DNA from: Monilinia fructicola
Lineage: Eukaryota > Ascomycota > Leotiomycetes > Helotiales > Sclerotiniaceae
Assembly: GCA_008692225.1 (NCBI GenBank)
Contig: VICG01000005.1
Location: 1,769,001-1,833,000 of the forward strand
DNA: 64,000 nucleotides
Direction: 5' to 3'
The notes beneath the pieces were generated by a model. The model was given only the letters and a program-made list of their open reading frames with translations, ran no database searches and was not told the DNA's origin. Positions 1 through 12,614 of this stretch are shown one piece after another. Numbering within the stretch: the stretch's first letter is position 1; every line of letters begins with the position of its first letter. The translations under genes were made by a program, and so were the position numbers.

Positions 1-2446
1 CGTGGTAGTCTGTCCGATGTTGCCATAATACTAGGATATCCCCCGAAACGTGTGTCGCAGAGTCAAGTTGGAGTTAAATTTTCTGCCACCTTTTTTTTCC
101 TGTATTCTTCCAACACGCGATGGAGCAAGACCCTGAGCGACGCTTCAATCGCGGTCGACCCCTCTCCTATTCCTCCTGCATTGTACCCTCCCTGGTCGGT
201 GATGGTAGTAAAGTGAGGTAGAGCGTGAGATGGAACGAGACAAAGCGAGGTAGGGTAAAGGGAAGTCAAGTAGAGGAAAGAAAAGGCAAAGAAAGGAAAG
301 GAAAGGAAAGCAAAGGTACGAAATTAATTAAAAAAGAATTAGAGTGTATTTATGAAAATACAACAACAATGATATACTAGTAGGTATCATATGATATAAT
401 ACAATAAATATACTATTATTATAATAATAAGAAAGAAAACAATCTATGCCCAGGTGTAATTTGATTGATTGAATTGGGTTATGTAATGAATGAGTGTACG
501 AGTGAATCGAATGAAAGAGTGAACGAGTGAAAGAGTGAAAGAGTGAATAAGAAGATGAGAAAAAGAATTGAGATTGAATTGAATTGAATTGGACTGAATC
601 GAATTGAATTGGATTGGATTGAGTTAAGTTGGGTGTGGGTTTTGGGTTTTGGTTTTGAGGGTTCGTTTTCATGGATTGATTAAGATTAGAAGTTGGAGTT
701 TTGAATTAAAAAAAGATTAAATGATCTACGGAGAACCATTAAACTAAGGGACTATTACGGTAGTAGGTAGGAGGTAGTAGCTGGAGGTTGTAGGTAATAG
801 ATATGGATATGGATATATGGATATGGATATGGATATATGGATATATGGATATGAATATATGGGTATGAATATAAATATGAATATGGATGGATGAACATGA
901 GTAGATCATCTAGTATTCCCTACCTAGTACTTGGGTATGTATAAGAACTAGAGGCAGGTAGAGTACCTAGGTAGATATGGAGTAATCATACGCAAGTGGG
1001 TTGATTATAAAACCAAAACCGTCATGAGATTCCGGCATGAGGGTTCAACGTCTATTTACCTACCTAGGTAGGTAGTTATTGATTGCACAGTAAAACAAAT
1101 CAATCAAACATGGGACGATAATGATGGGATGGAAACAGGAAGGAAGGGAAGAAGGTGGGAGGGAAGATGTGGAAGGGACGATGTAGAAGAAGGTGGGAGG
1201 GGACCTGGAATGCAAAGGTGGGAATTCATACCTGGGTAGGTACTAATAGGTATTACAGTATGCTTCTTCCTACGATTAGTAAGCACGTAATATAAGTACC
1301 GTACCTGCGACTAGGTATACTCCGTACTTATATTATACGGAGTACTTGTACTGATTGCCCAAGTGTACCTAGTAGATAAACAAGGAGACAAGGATCATAT
1401 CCAACTGCATATGTAAGACTTACTGTCCCTCCTGGATCTACTACTTCCTTACTCTGTACTTGTTATTAAGGTATACTCCGTAGAGAGAGAGTCCACGGGT
1501 ACTTATACTTACCTAGTAGTTACATCTACACCTGCACGTATTACTCCTACTCCTACTCTTAACTCTTAACTCTTAACTCTTAACTCTTAACTTTGATCTA
1601 TCTAGGTATCTACTTCCCTTCCTGTCTATCTAATTGTCTACTAGGTATTTACCTACCTAGGTATCTATCTATCTCTATCTAACCTTACCTACTCACGGAT
1701 GCTATGTATCCCCCAGTATGAATAGTTTCTAATCAAAATTCCTTGGTATCAATCTTCATCCACTCAATTCGCCCACATCCATCCATCCATCCATCCATCC
1801 ATCCATTCATCCATTCATCCATCCCCCATCCCCCATCCCCCATCCATCATCCACCCTGCCACACTGCCACACTGCCACACTGCCACACATCCACACACCC
1901 ACCAAGTTCAAAATACCATCTAGATCACTGGACTGCTGTCTGTACTGTACTGTTACAGATCTACCTAGGTAGGTAAGCTTAGATCCCCCACTTCAAAATT
2001 ATTCTGTCAGCACGCGGAGTACATACTCCATATCCAAGGTTGAGTACGGTAGATAATTAGATACTACCTAGGTACCTAGTAGGTATCGATTCTCATGCGT
2101 CATTGTACTTACAACCTTAGTTAAGCCTCATGAATCCAGGCAAAAAGGTTTCGTTTTTTTCTCTTGCTTTCCTTTAATTCATCTAGGCATTTAGAAGTAA
2201 AGAAAGAAAGAAAGCAAGCAAGCAAGCAAGAAGCAACAGTGCATCATCTCACAACTTTTATACCTACTTCAATACCATTGAAGTATTAAAAAACAAGTAC
2301 CATTGCACGCGACGACGAATAACGATCATTCACGAAGTACTTAACGCCTGACGACTTGTACGACACTTTCTCCCTTATCTAGATACGGGAACGGTATGAC
2401 TATATAATAAAACTATCCATCTACTTTTTCGCTCCACAAAGGACGA
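1..2446. repeat. Gene-free low-complexity flank
   Basis: No coding sequence is supported here. The stretch is a patchwork of short tandem repeats: AAGGA-type purine runs (about 270-320), GAATT-type pentamers (about 575-625), GGATAT units (about 800-890), AACTCTT heptamers (about 1557-1592), CATC tetramers (about 1775-1850) and CCACACTG units (about 1857-1890). It also holds several copies of two palindrome-like motifs, ACCTACCTAGGTAGGT and TACGGAGTA, treated as findings. Open frames in it are compositional artefacts. A TATA-like stretch near 2400-2410 probably belongs to the promoter of the gene starting at 2447. Confidence 0.7.
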
Positions 2447-3338
2447 ATGATGCGCCTCTACTTACTGCCCATATCGACCCGTCGAACGCTTATCTACTGC
2501 CAGCGTTTGAATGTTACAACCACAAGTGAGGTTTCCTTGCTAGATAAGACAACGACAAAAGCGAATAATCTCTGGGCAAGCTGGGAGAAGAAGGACTCGG
2601 GGTGGCAGAAGAAGGTGGTTGACTTTGGAAACAATGCCCTGAAGAGAATACCATACGAGGAATGGGGATTAAAGTCAGTCCCTCCCCTGTCTAAACGAAG
2701 GCGAGAGGAAGAATTAGGTGGTAAAGAGAAGGTTGAGGTTTCATTTCCTTCAACCTTCCTCCCCAACGAAAGAGTTTCGGAGGTTTTGAGAACACTCGGG
2801 ACCGAGAGAAAACAACTTCACAAGGCAAGATTATGGGCTTCCATTATTGGAATGCCTATTGTTGCTCCGTTTGCGCTGGTTCCTGTGTAAGTGCAGCTAC
2901 AGCCTCGATGATGTAATCCGACAGCTAATACCGTCCAGCATCCCAAACTTACCTTTCTTTTATTTATGCTTTCGTGCATATAGTCATTGGAAGGCACTGG
3001 CGGGATCTAAGCATATTGAATTTCTGTTGAAGGAAAATCTAGTTGCGATAAAGCCATCTAGAATATTAGACGAGTTGTATCTGAGGAACAAGGTTCCATT
3101 TCCCCATTTGAAAGATGCGGCTCACACCACAACATCAAATTCAAATATGGTGCATGATGAAACTATGTTACTGCATAGTTCTGATGGGCAGGAGATTGCG
3201 TCGGCATTGAACATACCCGAGTTGCAGATGGAGCTTGACCGGGCTGTATGGCAAGTAGAAAATGATCTAGAAGCTCAGAGGAAGCTAAAGGAGGAAGAGA
3301 AACGAGTTCGTCCGACCGAAGCGGCCAAGAAAAAATAG
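2447..3338 (+). CDS. Mitochondrial K+/H+ exchange-related protein (Mit_KHE1 family)
   Basis: Two exons, 2447-2886 and 2939-3338, give about 279 residues. The 52-bp intron has a GTAAGT donor, a GCTAATA branch point and a CAG acceptor, and splicing restores V-I-P-N-L-P-F-F-Y. The family signature is visible: a W-x-x-W near the N-terminus, then 'HKARLWASIIGMPIVAPFAL' followed after the splice by 'PNLPFFYLCFRAYSHWKAL'. This is the conserved block of Pfam Mit_KHE1 (yeast YKL133C/YDL183C relatives), thought to act in mitochondrial inner-membrane cation homeostasis. The N-terminus is basic and Ser/Thr-rich, like a mitochondrial presequence. The C-terminus is a charged helix ending in KKK. The frame is intact. 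Family assignment is from remembered motifs; molecular function is inferred from the family name only. Confidence 0.85.
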
Positions 3339-3966
3339 ACAGCCTTTTTACATATGTATCACTGCCAACATAGCATTTTAGCATAGACTAGGCACTCTCT
3401 AGATGATGAGGAGAGGCTATGGATGCTATCTATCCACGAGAAATGACACATTGTAAGCAGATAGCGAGTGTGTCACGCGCCCAATAGAAATACAAAACAA
3501 GTGCCTACCTAGGTATTCACCTTTCCACCATAAGAAGATCGTGTCATGATACGACTAATCGCCGATCAAAGCAGATAGTTTCTCGCAGTTCAACTTGCGA
3601 AAAGATGAATAGTCCTTTACCTAATATAGCAAGAACCAAGAACTAATTCCGAACTAAATTATCTACCGACACAAAATAGATAAAATCTGACCGTACCGTA
3701 TTGTATTATTCAACTCTGAGTCGTTCAAAAAATTACCCGACCTTTTAGACTTATTAACATTGTCTACAAGAAAATTTCTTCCCACTGATCTAATCTCACC
3801 TTCAATTTATTTCAACAGTTTCCCAGCCTAGTGTGCGGTCCCGATAAGAGATAAACGCGGCATATAATTAGATCCAATACAAGGATTAGCACCATCTAAT
3901 TTCACTTTTGGGCTTTTTAAATATCGCGACGATTACAGCTCAGGCAACGCGACGTAATAAAAAAGC
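3339..3966. other. Intergenic, promoter of DUF3716 gene
   Basis: About 630 bases without a supported gene. It includes one CCTACCTAGGTA motif near 3504-3516 and AT-rich DNA before the ATG at 3967. Nothing else recognisable. Confidence 0.6.
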
Positions 3967-6091
3967 ATGCCGCCACGACGATCCCGAGACAACGATACTA
4001 TTGTTGTCAAGGGAGACGGGGATGACGAGTGGGCAGGACCATCTTCACCAGAATCAATAGGGTCCGATATTGATTTCGCACCCCGAACCAAAATGGCGAT
4101 CGATAGTCCTCAAGACCTCGAGTCGCCCGAGCCAGAACAGGCCGACGAAACTTCGATCGAGTCAGCCAGTTCCGCATCGAAGCAAAATCATACAACCAAG
4201 CCCAAGTACTTGAATCAAATTTCCTTCCGAGATCCAGGTTCGTCAACAATGGAGGAAAGGTTACAAATGATGCCCGCGAAACGTACTCTGCCCTGGCGCG
4301 AGGGAGTTGAAGCTGGATCTGAACTCGAAACCGGAGGCGACTCACGTAGAAAGCAAATTCGATTTGGCTGTTTACTTGCGACTCGAGGAAATGAAGTTCC
4401 CAATCCTTGCCATTCATGTGCCAATGGTCGAGGCAAGTTTGAGTTGTGCATCGCACTTCCTGGCTTCTTCAAAGGAGCATGCGCTAGTTGTCAATTGAGT
4501 GGCAGACCAAACCGGTGCAGCATTAAAACAAATGATGACAGTAAGCCTATTTTTGCAGCAGACTATTCTCATTTTACTAATCGCATTTTGATCTAGTCGA
4601 GCCCGAAGAGTTTAATCCAGAAGATGGAATTCGCTCATCGCCAGTTGTTGAGGATCCAGGCACAGATTCGCGAAGAGCTTCAGGTTCCCGAAGAAATACG
4701 GTCAAGCAGACGCCAGAGCGATCTGCCTCGGCCTCTCACGCTCAAGAAGATTTGTCTTCTGGTCCACCAGCAAAGAGAGCCCGTGTGGAGGAGCCAGAAA
4801 AGATGCCTCAAACCGGCTGGCAAGAGCCTCCTGTTGTCGACACCGGTTTGGGATCTGGAAAAGCGCGACCAGGACGCCCACCCCGCTCATCTTTAAGTAA
4901 TGCCGCGACCCCGTGGGCGCATGTCAACTCCTCACATATGGCAACGCGCAACTCCTCTACACCAATCAATACCCGAAATGGGGGTTCACGTAGGTCTATT
5001 GGCCAAGCTTTAGCCGATAAAGAGACGAGCGTGAAAGAAACAACTAGAAAACCAAGCAATACCCCAAGTACCAATACTCCTCAGTCAGCTCCGAGCAGAC
5101 CATCATCCACGACATGGGCTTCCGTCAACCAAACCCAGCAAGGATCTCAACCCACATTTCCCAATCTAGCCAAGCAAATACCAAAACCACAAAACCAGCA
5201 ATCTAAGCCAGAGAAGCAACCTGCTAAAGCAGAGCAGCAGAAAGCTAAAACAGAGCAGCAGAAAGCTAAAGCAGAGCAGCAGCAAGCCAAACCACCACAA
5301 CATCAAAATCAAAATCAAAATCAAAATCAAGCCCAAGCCCAAGCCCAAGCCCAAGCCCAAGCCCAAGCCCAAGCTCAAGCTCAAGCTCAACATCAAGCTC
5401 AAAATCAAGCTCAACATCAAGCTCAAGCCCAGCCCAAGCCAAAGCTCAAGCTCAAGCTCAACAACAGCAATATCAAGCCCAGCCACAGCCACAGCCGCAG
5501 AAGCAGCAGCAGCAGCAATATCAAGCTCATCCTCACCAAGCCCATCTACCACTGGGACAGCCACCACAGGGGCATCTCCCACAGGGAAATCCACCACAGG
5601 GACATCCACCGCAGGCACATCCGCCACAAGGGCACCCACCACAGGTTCATCCACCACAAGGTCACCCACCACAAGGTCACCCACCACAGGTACAGCCACC
5701 ACAGGGACAGCCACCCCAAGGTCTTCCACCCCAGGGACACCTACAACAGGCTCGACCTCCACAACAATTCCAAATGCAATCCAATGCCCCTCCTAATCCC
5801 CCACCTACAACCGCTTTTGGGAGCTTCGTAGATCAGCAAAATGTTAGGATGAGCAATGGATCAACTACATCGCAATCCGCAACAAAAGTTAAACAGCTAC
5901 CCCCATACCAACCATCATTTGTTACAACTCCAACTGGGTTGGCTTTTGCTTCGGCTCCACTTATTGAAACGTTGCCGAAGCGAAAGCAGCTACAACTAAT
6001 GGGTATCATAAGTGGTCTTCAGGGAGGCATTGATAATATCCAGAGGGAGCTCAATCAATTGAAGAAGACACTTGGAGTGGATGATGATTAA
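3967..6091 (+). CDS. DUF3716 cysteine-domain protein, Gln/Pro-rich paralogue A (frameshifted)
   Basis: Exon 1 is 3967-4540, the intron is 4541-4596 (GTAAGC...CTAG) and exon 2 runs to the stop at 6091. Exon 1 holds a DUF3716-type domain with seven cysteines at residues 135, 148, 151, 161, 172, 175 and 184 (two CxxC knuckles, probably metal-binding), preceded by LPWR at 108-111. After the intron come a Ser-rich linker, a basic PAKRAR stretch that could be nuclear-targeting, then Gln/Ala and PPQGH repeats, and a C-terminal heptad segment 'GGIDNIQRELNQLKKTLG'. The Gln/Ala part reads in one frame and the PPQGH part plus C-terminus in another. A 1-base loss (or 2-base gain) around 5430-5441 separates them, and no GT-AG intron can bridge it. 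Function unknown; a chromatin or nuclear role is only a guess. Adjacent paralogue at 6761. Confidence 0.8.
5200..5770 (+). repeat. In-gene Gln-rich and PPQGH repeat tract
   Basis: Within DUF3716-A. Lys/Gln units (AEQQKAK-like) lead into QNQN, then QAQA dipeptides encoded by CAAGCC/CAAGCT, then about thirteen imperfect PPQG(H/Q/N/L) pentapeptide units. The nucleotide repeat is regular enough to slip in replication or sequencing. The apparent frameshift lies inside it. Confidence 0.85.
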
Positions 6092-6760
6092 TTGATGCAA
6101 CGACATGGCGAATTTCGGAAACGAGTGCGGCGTACATATCATGTAAAATAGAGACCATACCTTAATAACAATAAAAATTCCGTGACTCAAGAATTTAAGC
6201 TCCTTGGTAATCTTACAGTCTTACGAGTGATCTAAATGAGTTTGCGATTGTAATTGTAAAGTTGTAGAACCATTCAAGATGGTTTCTATGTATTTCATCA
6301 ATCGGCTAATTCAAGAAAAGGATCCTCTACTCGGCACAATATAAGCGAAAACAGGAGGTCGAATATTGTCTACTCATTAGGCACTTTTCATAATATATCA
6401 CGTCAGCTAGACATACGATTGGGAACATGGAGAGATTCAATAATGCAAACAAACAAAACGAGTATCTTCTTTATCTAATTATTCATGGGCTTTATCTTGT
6501 TTAGATATATAATATTGAGCAATGAACGCCATTATTACCTACCTACCTACCTACCTACCTACCTACCTACCTATGTAGGTATCGTGATGTCTATCTCGAT
6601 TAATTTTTGAAGCCTAGGCTCACCGATAAGAGAAAATTAAGGTTATCGGTTCGGCTAACCATGTCGAGTTAGATTGCCAATTTACTAGGCCTTGAATCTT
6701 AACGAAATCTCTCCCAGCTTTTGATCTAGGTAGGGACAGTCAAAATCATCCTTCCTTAAA
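6092..6760. other. Intergenic between DUF3716 paralogues, with (CTAC)n
   Basis: No gene. A (CTAC)n microsatellite of about eight units lies at 6538-6571 and is followed by a TAGGTA inverted partner. The rest is AT-rich spacer containing the 3' end of paralogue A and the promoter of paralogue B. Confidence 0.65.
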
Positions 6761-8196
6761 ATGGAACTTCGCGACCGCGGTAATCTCTCTACCAAAACAC
6801 GATACTCAGCCAACGGTCCAGGACTCTGGACGCGACCGGCTCCGCACAACCACTCAACTCCTGAAACTCGTAATCGTTCCGACAGAAATTCGCTATCGTC
6901 ACTAGAGGGAAAATCGAAACGGAAGAGAGAAGTAGGTAATATGCGCCCAAAGAGAAATAAAGTAGCCGCTCCCACAACGGACACAACAAACGATGCCAGC
7001 GGCGCCCAAGCACAACCGGGAACGGATCAAAGCCAACATCGCGCACGAAGGGGACAAGCGGCGATGGTTCAGAACGACAAAATGTCCAATGAACGAGAAT
7101 CCAGCCAAGAGGAAACCTCATCTTCAGATGACGGAAATGAGAGACGCTATTCATTTGGTACCCACAACAGAAATGAGCCAACCTTTCTTGATCGTATCAG
7201 AGTTCTTCCCGAAATGCGCGACTTGCCATGGCGTGCGGGTCAATCCTTACCGCCGGAAAAATCAACTGACAGCCAACGAGTCCAACAGAGAGGTGCGTGT
7301 ATGGTAGCCACCAGAGGTAGAATTATGCCAAAACCATGTACACATTGTCAGTCGGGCTTTGGTCGGTTTTCGCATTGTATTGTTCTGGAAGAGTGGTTTC
7401 AAGGAGCTTGCGCGACTTGTATTTTCACCAGTAAAGGGAACAAGTGCAGCCTGAGAATCAAACATTTAGGTATCTATTTTATGCTTTCACTTACAATATC
7501 ATCACCGAAGTATACTTTATCTGACAGTCAGACTCTCCCATTTTAGGAAACCAAGATGCCAGAGCTTTAAGATATTCAAACGACCCGTCAGCCAAAAGAA
7601 AGAGAGGAGAATTCGAAAAGAGACCGTCTGATGATGATAACAGCATATTCAACAGGTTCAATTCGCCTGGCCATTATGTCAGTCCCTATCCGCCACTTCC
7701 TTCCATACCAAGACCACCCTTGAGAACACCAGGATTGAAGGAAGCGCAAGAGGCGGAGTTGGATTCCATGCTACAAGCTCAGATTGCCCGTGAAGAACTT
7801 GATCAAGGCAACTTGGATGACGGAGATTTGTCAGGGAATGGTCAGCAGGCTCGCCCGGCTCCAATAGTCATGCATCGTCCACAATTTTATCCACCCCATT
7901 CAAGCAGGCAACCCGCCCCGCCAAGATATACCATTTCGAATGGCCAGAATCTTAGAAATTCTGTTCCACCTGTCAATCCTCACGTATCGGAGAGATCTCT
8001 GATTGGCGAATCTTCGAAGAGTATACAAAAGCAATTGTTTACTGTTATGAGCGGGGTCCAAGGGGGACTCCAGCAATTACAAAATGAATTGAATCAACTG
8101 AAGGCAGTTCTCGGTTGGGATGTCGAGGATGAAGAACCAGGTGTCAACCGTCAACAAGAACCATCTTCGCGCGAAGATGCTCGACCAGGCCCATGA
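6761..8196 (+). CDS. DUF3716 cysteine-domain protein, paralogue B
   Basis: Exons 6761-7469 and 7547-8196 give about 452 residues with an intact frame. The DUF3716 domain has cysteines at residues 180, 193, 196, 206, 217, 220 and 229, with exactly the spacing seen in paralogue A (12, 2, 9, 10, 2, 8), and LPWR at 155-158. The intron sits seven residues after the last cysteine in phase 1, the same place as in A. The N-terminus is basic (a KSKRKRE patch, possible nuclear signal) and is followed by an acidic Ser/Glu stretch. The C-terminus repeats A's heptad motif ('SGVQGGLQQLQNELNQLK'). It lacks A's Gln/PPQGH tract. Duplicate genes in head-to-tail order. Function not known; the domain assignment is by recalled pattern. 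Confidence 0.82.
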
Positions 8197-9994
8197 GACG
8201 AATGATACGAAAACGATATGTTTTCTATTGTGCATTACAAGATCACAGGTATAGTGACATTACCGAAGATACTATTCACGTTACATATCATATTATGCAG
8301 CTTTGCAAATCTACCGAGGCCCAGAGGGACAAAATTCGTATTCTGTGACTAGTTATGATTGCGGGCATATTCAGGTTTGATGTGGTTGGGAAAGAAGAAC
8401 TTGATGCGTTACTCAAGAATGAGATGCTTGTTCTATAGTTCTACTATGAAGGAAAGAAGACGAAGGAAATGAGAATCCAAGAAGCGCGGAGGTATCTTGT
8501 TGAAGGGGGGCCAAATGCTTGGGAGGTTTTCTCGGGAACACAACTGATGGGGCACCGCCGTTTCGGAAAGAAAACTGTTACAAAATTGGTTGAAGAAGCT
8601 TCCTATTGGTGGAGAGCTGTGGAGGTCAATGGATGGATGGAGCACACAACCTTTGTGTTGTGGGTTTACAAGAGGGAGACAGACAATGGAGGAAGATGCA
8701 ATTTGCAATGAAAACCCAATACGAATGTACAAAATGCATGTTCCCTATCAAAATTTGACAGTCCCACATTATTGGCTAAATTAATTGGTTCTAGCATAAT
8801 GAAGTACACCATTCGGTAGTGGCTTGTGAAGTACTACAGGTACAGTTCATGAAGCCGATGGGCCCCTGGCACGAGTGAATCTCTTCTCTGGGAACACTGC
8901 CTGACTATTCTCGTGTTTTCGTTGGTTTTATTTGCTTTTCTTAAATCGCGCGCAATGTATGTTCTCAGAAATAGAAATTTGGGGCAATCGAGTACGTGAG
9001 TACGTGTTCGATGTTCATCTTCATAGCCGCATTCATCTCATTCCATTAATTTAGAACGCCAACACGCCACAACGCGCCCCTGTCAACATTGCAGGTTTTC
9101 GGGCGAAGAAACGCTTTCCGATATTATCATTTCGTACAATGACCTGATTCGCCGCAGTCTCACATTGTATGCAGAAGCATGACTTCACGCGTGCAAAATC
9201 TACCCTAATGAACTGAGACCTGATTGGTGATTTGCGACGTGGGTTGCGACGGGTATCATTGCATTTCGACTTTACCCTTTGCATATGGAATGATCTACTC
9301 CGTGTCACGGGTACCTTCTCTTCCCTCCTTATCTGGTTTCTCCCTTTTAGGTTCATCTTCTTTTGTTTTGTCGCCGTCGTTTTTGCATCATCACGATCAT
9401 CACTGTCGCTTTCGCTCCATCTCGCACCCTTCATCCGCACTTGGCAAATAGAATACCAAGATCTCATTCGTGGGCCAGGCATAAATTCCACTCGTTCGTT
9501 CGCCTCCCGATAACTTCGAGTGACGGGGAAATATCCCAACCATAGAACTCTCATCCGTCCTTGGGTGCGCATCCTTCATTCCAGAGCTATTTTGAGAGAA
9601 CATAGCATTCCAAGTCCGGAAAGCTACGTAAGCCCCTCGAAGCTCCTCTTTGTCGCTCCCGGCATAAGATTTGCATCCAACACGTCACGCTCTGGGCGCG
9701 CGGTCTGGGTTGGTCAGTTCATTGTTGTTGCGTGCTGAATATATCGCCAGATGCGCAACGCTCTTTTTTAGGCTAGAGGCGATTCACGCTTGGGAGATTA
9801 GAATGGTATTCACTACAGGTGTATGATCAAATTTCCGCAAAGGAAGATTTCTGCAGAAAACCTGATTGTACGTGGTTTCCATGAGGCATCTTGCGTTTGG
9901 TTTGGTTTCGCTGGAATCAGCTATATAAATAAGTGTCTCGAGGGTTTTATTATTATACGTTCTGGAAATCTCGGTGGGAGGAAGAAGAACCGCC
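8197..9994. other. Intergenic, long leader/promoter of KRE6-like gene
   Basis: No supported gene in 1.8 kb. An 80-codon open frame at 8469-8711 (+, ATG start) has protein-like composition but no recognisable motif or intron signal. It could be a small gene or the 3' region of paralogue B. The part from about 9050 to 9994 is pyrimidine-rich and GC-richer, like a long 5' leader or promoter of the gene at 9995. A TATATAAAT box lies at about 9920. Confidence 0.5.
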
Positions 9995-12614
9995 ATGCCG
10001 CCATTGGAAAAAGTCGCACCTCCTGAACAGGTGGGGATCCGCAATTCGCAACAAAATCTTGTGGACATGGCTGAAGCTGGACGATCAAATACGTCGTTGG
10101 CAAAGGCAGTTGGCGCAAAGTCCTTGGGGAGTCTGGGGCCGACGGAAAATATTGGGCAACTGGATACTTCCAGGCTTTCGAGTGCTTCACAGATGGAGAG
10201 GCGCAAATCGTATTTGCCGGTTGTGCCATCGCCTCTCAACCCCTCCATCTCATCGACATCTGTCAATAGCAGCGACGAAACAAAAAGTGCCTTGATGGGC
10301 GGTTCCACATCTCCCCTGGACTCCTCGTCATCCGGCGATCTACCTGCTCCTACCTCGACAACCTCAAGCTCCAACACCCTGAATACCGGACCCCCCCGAA
10401 AGAAGGGGAAAAATCTCAGCGCCCCACAACAATTCCTGCGGCGCAAATCAGAATTGGCAGGAATGGGTGCGCAGATGGGAGAGACACGAATCGGGACCCC
10501 CAAAGGATTGAAAGACCTCGGACATGATTATTCCCGATACCCAAGCTCGCGCTCCAGCTCCGCATCGGGACCCGCGGGACCCCACGTGCCTCTCCCCATC
10601 TTCCTCGGCCAAGCATCTTCGTCCACGTCCTCCGATTCCCTGCCCTCGCTCCCCCCCGACCCATTCCGCGAGCCCGCGGCCGCGATCCTCGACCCGGAAA
10701 AATGGAACTATCCTGACGATCACATTGGCGCGTTCGATCCGTATTTTGGGGGCGAAAAGGGGTTTATTCTTTACGATGACGAGATCGAGGATGACGATGA
10801 TCTGCACAGGCCGCATGAAAACGACGATCGGGATTTCAAACCGACGTGGCACGAGTGGCTGGAGAGAAGAAGCTTGGTCAATGCTATCGGAGGCGTTTTT
10901 ATGGTGGTGGGCTTGTTGTGTGTCTTTATCTTGCTGCCGGTCTTGACTTTTACGACGAGGGTCTGGGGGTCCGGGGAGGGCGGTGCCGCCGTGGTGGATT
11001 ATGGTCCTGCGTGGGCGCACGTGAATAATGTGGGATATCTCTCGGGTCATCTTTCTCTCTTCCTCGCCCCACCTTCCTTCGCATTGCAAAGGCATTGGCT
11101 AACGCCCTTCCCCCCTTCTAGAACACGTATCCGCTGCTGAAAAATGTCCGCACAACCCTCATCGATCCCGATACGCCACAGGTGGCCATGACGAGGCAAA
11201 GTACGTTTGATGGAGAAACTTTAAAGTTGGTCTTTAGCGATGAGTTTAACAAGAACAATCGAACTTTTTACCCCGGGGACGATCCATTTTGGACGGCGCC
11301 AAATATTTGGTATGGCGCGACGCAGGATATGGAGTGGTATGGTGAGTCGCTTGTTTCCCCTCAGGGGCGGGGTCGGAAGTGGGGATGGGGGGAATTCTTG
11401 GCGTGCATGAGAGAGTGTATCTCGCGTCAACTCCAATGCACATCCCCTACGTGTGGGAGAGGGCCTGCAATCTCACCAGCTAACCACCGCGCACAGATCC
11501 CATCGCCGTCACCACCGGAGACGGCACCCTGCAACTCCGCATGGACGCCTTCCCAAACCACAACCTCGGCTATCAATCCGGCATGCTCAACTCGTGGAAC
11601 CAGCTCTGCTTCAAGGGCGGCATCTTCGAAGTATCCGTGTCGCTCCCGGGGCCCTCGGGCATCCCCGGCCTCTGGCCCGGCGTCTGGAGCATGGGCAACC
11701 TCGGTCGTCCAGGCTACAAGGCCACCACCGAGGGCGTCTGGCCCTACACGTACAGCGCCTGCGATTACGGCATCACGCCCAACCAGTCCTCTCCCGACGG
11801 CCTATCGCACCTGCCGGGCCAAAAGCTCAACGCCTGCACCTGCCACGGGCAGGACCACCCCACGCCCGGCACGGGGCGCGGCGCCCCGGAAATCGACGTG
11901 CTAGAAGCCAGCGTCGACCCCAACAACCGGCTCGGCGTCGTGACGCAGAGCTTCCAGGTCGCGCCCTTCGACGTCTGGTACCGGCCCGACGCCGCCTTCC
12001 TCCAGATCCCCAACTACAACACGACGAACATGAACGCGTACTGCGGCGGGCCCTTCCAGCAGGCCATCTCGGCCACGACGCTGCTCAACAACTCGTGGTA
12101 CGACGGGCTCGCGTACCAGAAGTACGCCTTTGAGTACGAGCCCGGCGCGGCGCAGGGCAAGATCGCCTGGTTCGTCGGCGAGCAGCAGACGTTCCTCCTG
12201 GACGGGCGGGCCGTCGGGCCCAACGGGAACGTGGGCCCGCGCCACGTCAGCCAGGAGCCCATGAGCATGGTGCTGAACCTGGGGATCAGCGGCGCGTGGA
12301 GCGAGGTGCTGCTCGCGGACCTCGGCTTCCCGACGACGATGCGCATCGACTACGTGCGCATCTATCAGCGCGACGGCGAGGAGTCCCTCACGTGTGATCC
12401 GCCGGGCTACGAGACCACGGCCTACATCCGGGAGCACATGCGGGCGTATGGGAATCCGAACCTGACGGTATGTTGATGCTTGGCTTGGCCCGCGGGCTGC
12501 GTGGGCGCCTGCCGAGATGATGATGATGACGATGGGCTAACCATGTGCTGTGCCTAGACGTGGAACGAAACGGGCTACGATTGGCCCACCAACAAACTCA
12601 TGGGAGGATGCTGA
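9995..12614 (+). CDS. KRE6: Beta-1,6-glucan synthesis-associated protein, KRE6/SKN1 family (GH16-like)
   Basis: Four exons: 9995-11029, 11122-11341, 11497-12467 and 12558-12614, about 760 residues. I chose the ATG at 9995 (context CCGCCATGC). The long Ser-rich cytosolic N-terminus ends in one membrane anchor (about residues 300-320, 'GVFMVVGLLCVFILLPVL'), giving a type II membrane protein. The lumenal GH16-like domain contains LIDPDTP, 'LVFSDEFN', 'EWYDP' (restored across intron 2) and the catalytic motif EIDVLE. The C-terminus TWNETGYDWP...GGC lies in the last 19-codon exon. The family acts in the secretory pathway in beta-1,6-glucan assembly. The first donor is ambiguous: GTGGGA at 11030 gives HVNN-NTYPLL, and GTGAAT at 11021 is a second option in the same phase. 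The frame is intact. The lumenal half is markedly GC-richer than neighbouring genes. Confidence 0.93.

Noticed and set aside
5166..5762. Minus-strand 198-codon Val/Leu-rich frame
   Set aside because: It is the antisense of the Gln/PPQGH repeat of DUF3716-A and has no independent signal.
9051..9572. 173-codon minus-strand Arg/Lys-rich frame
   Set aside because: No motif or splice context. It lies opposite the pyrimidine-rich leader/promoter of the KRE6-like gene, whose complement reads as basic residues.
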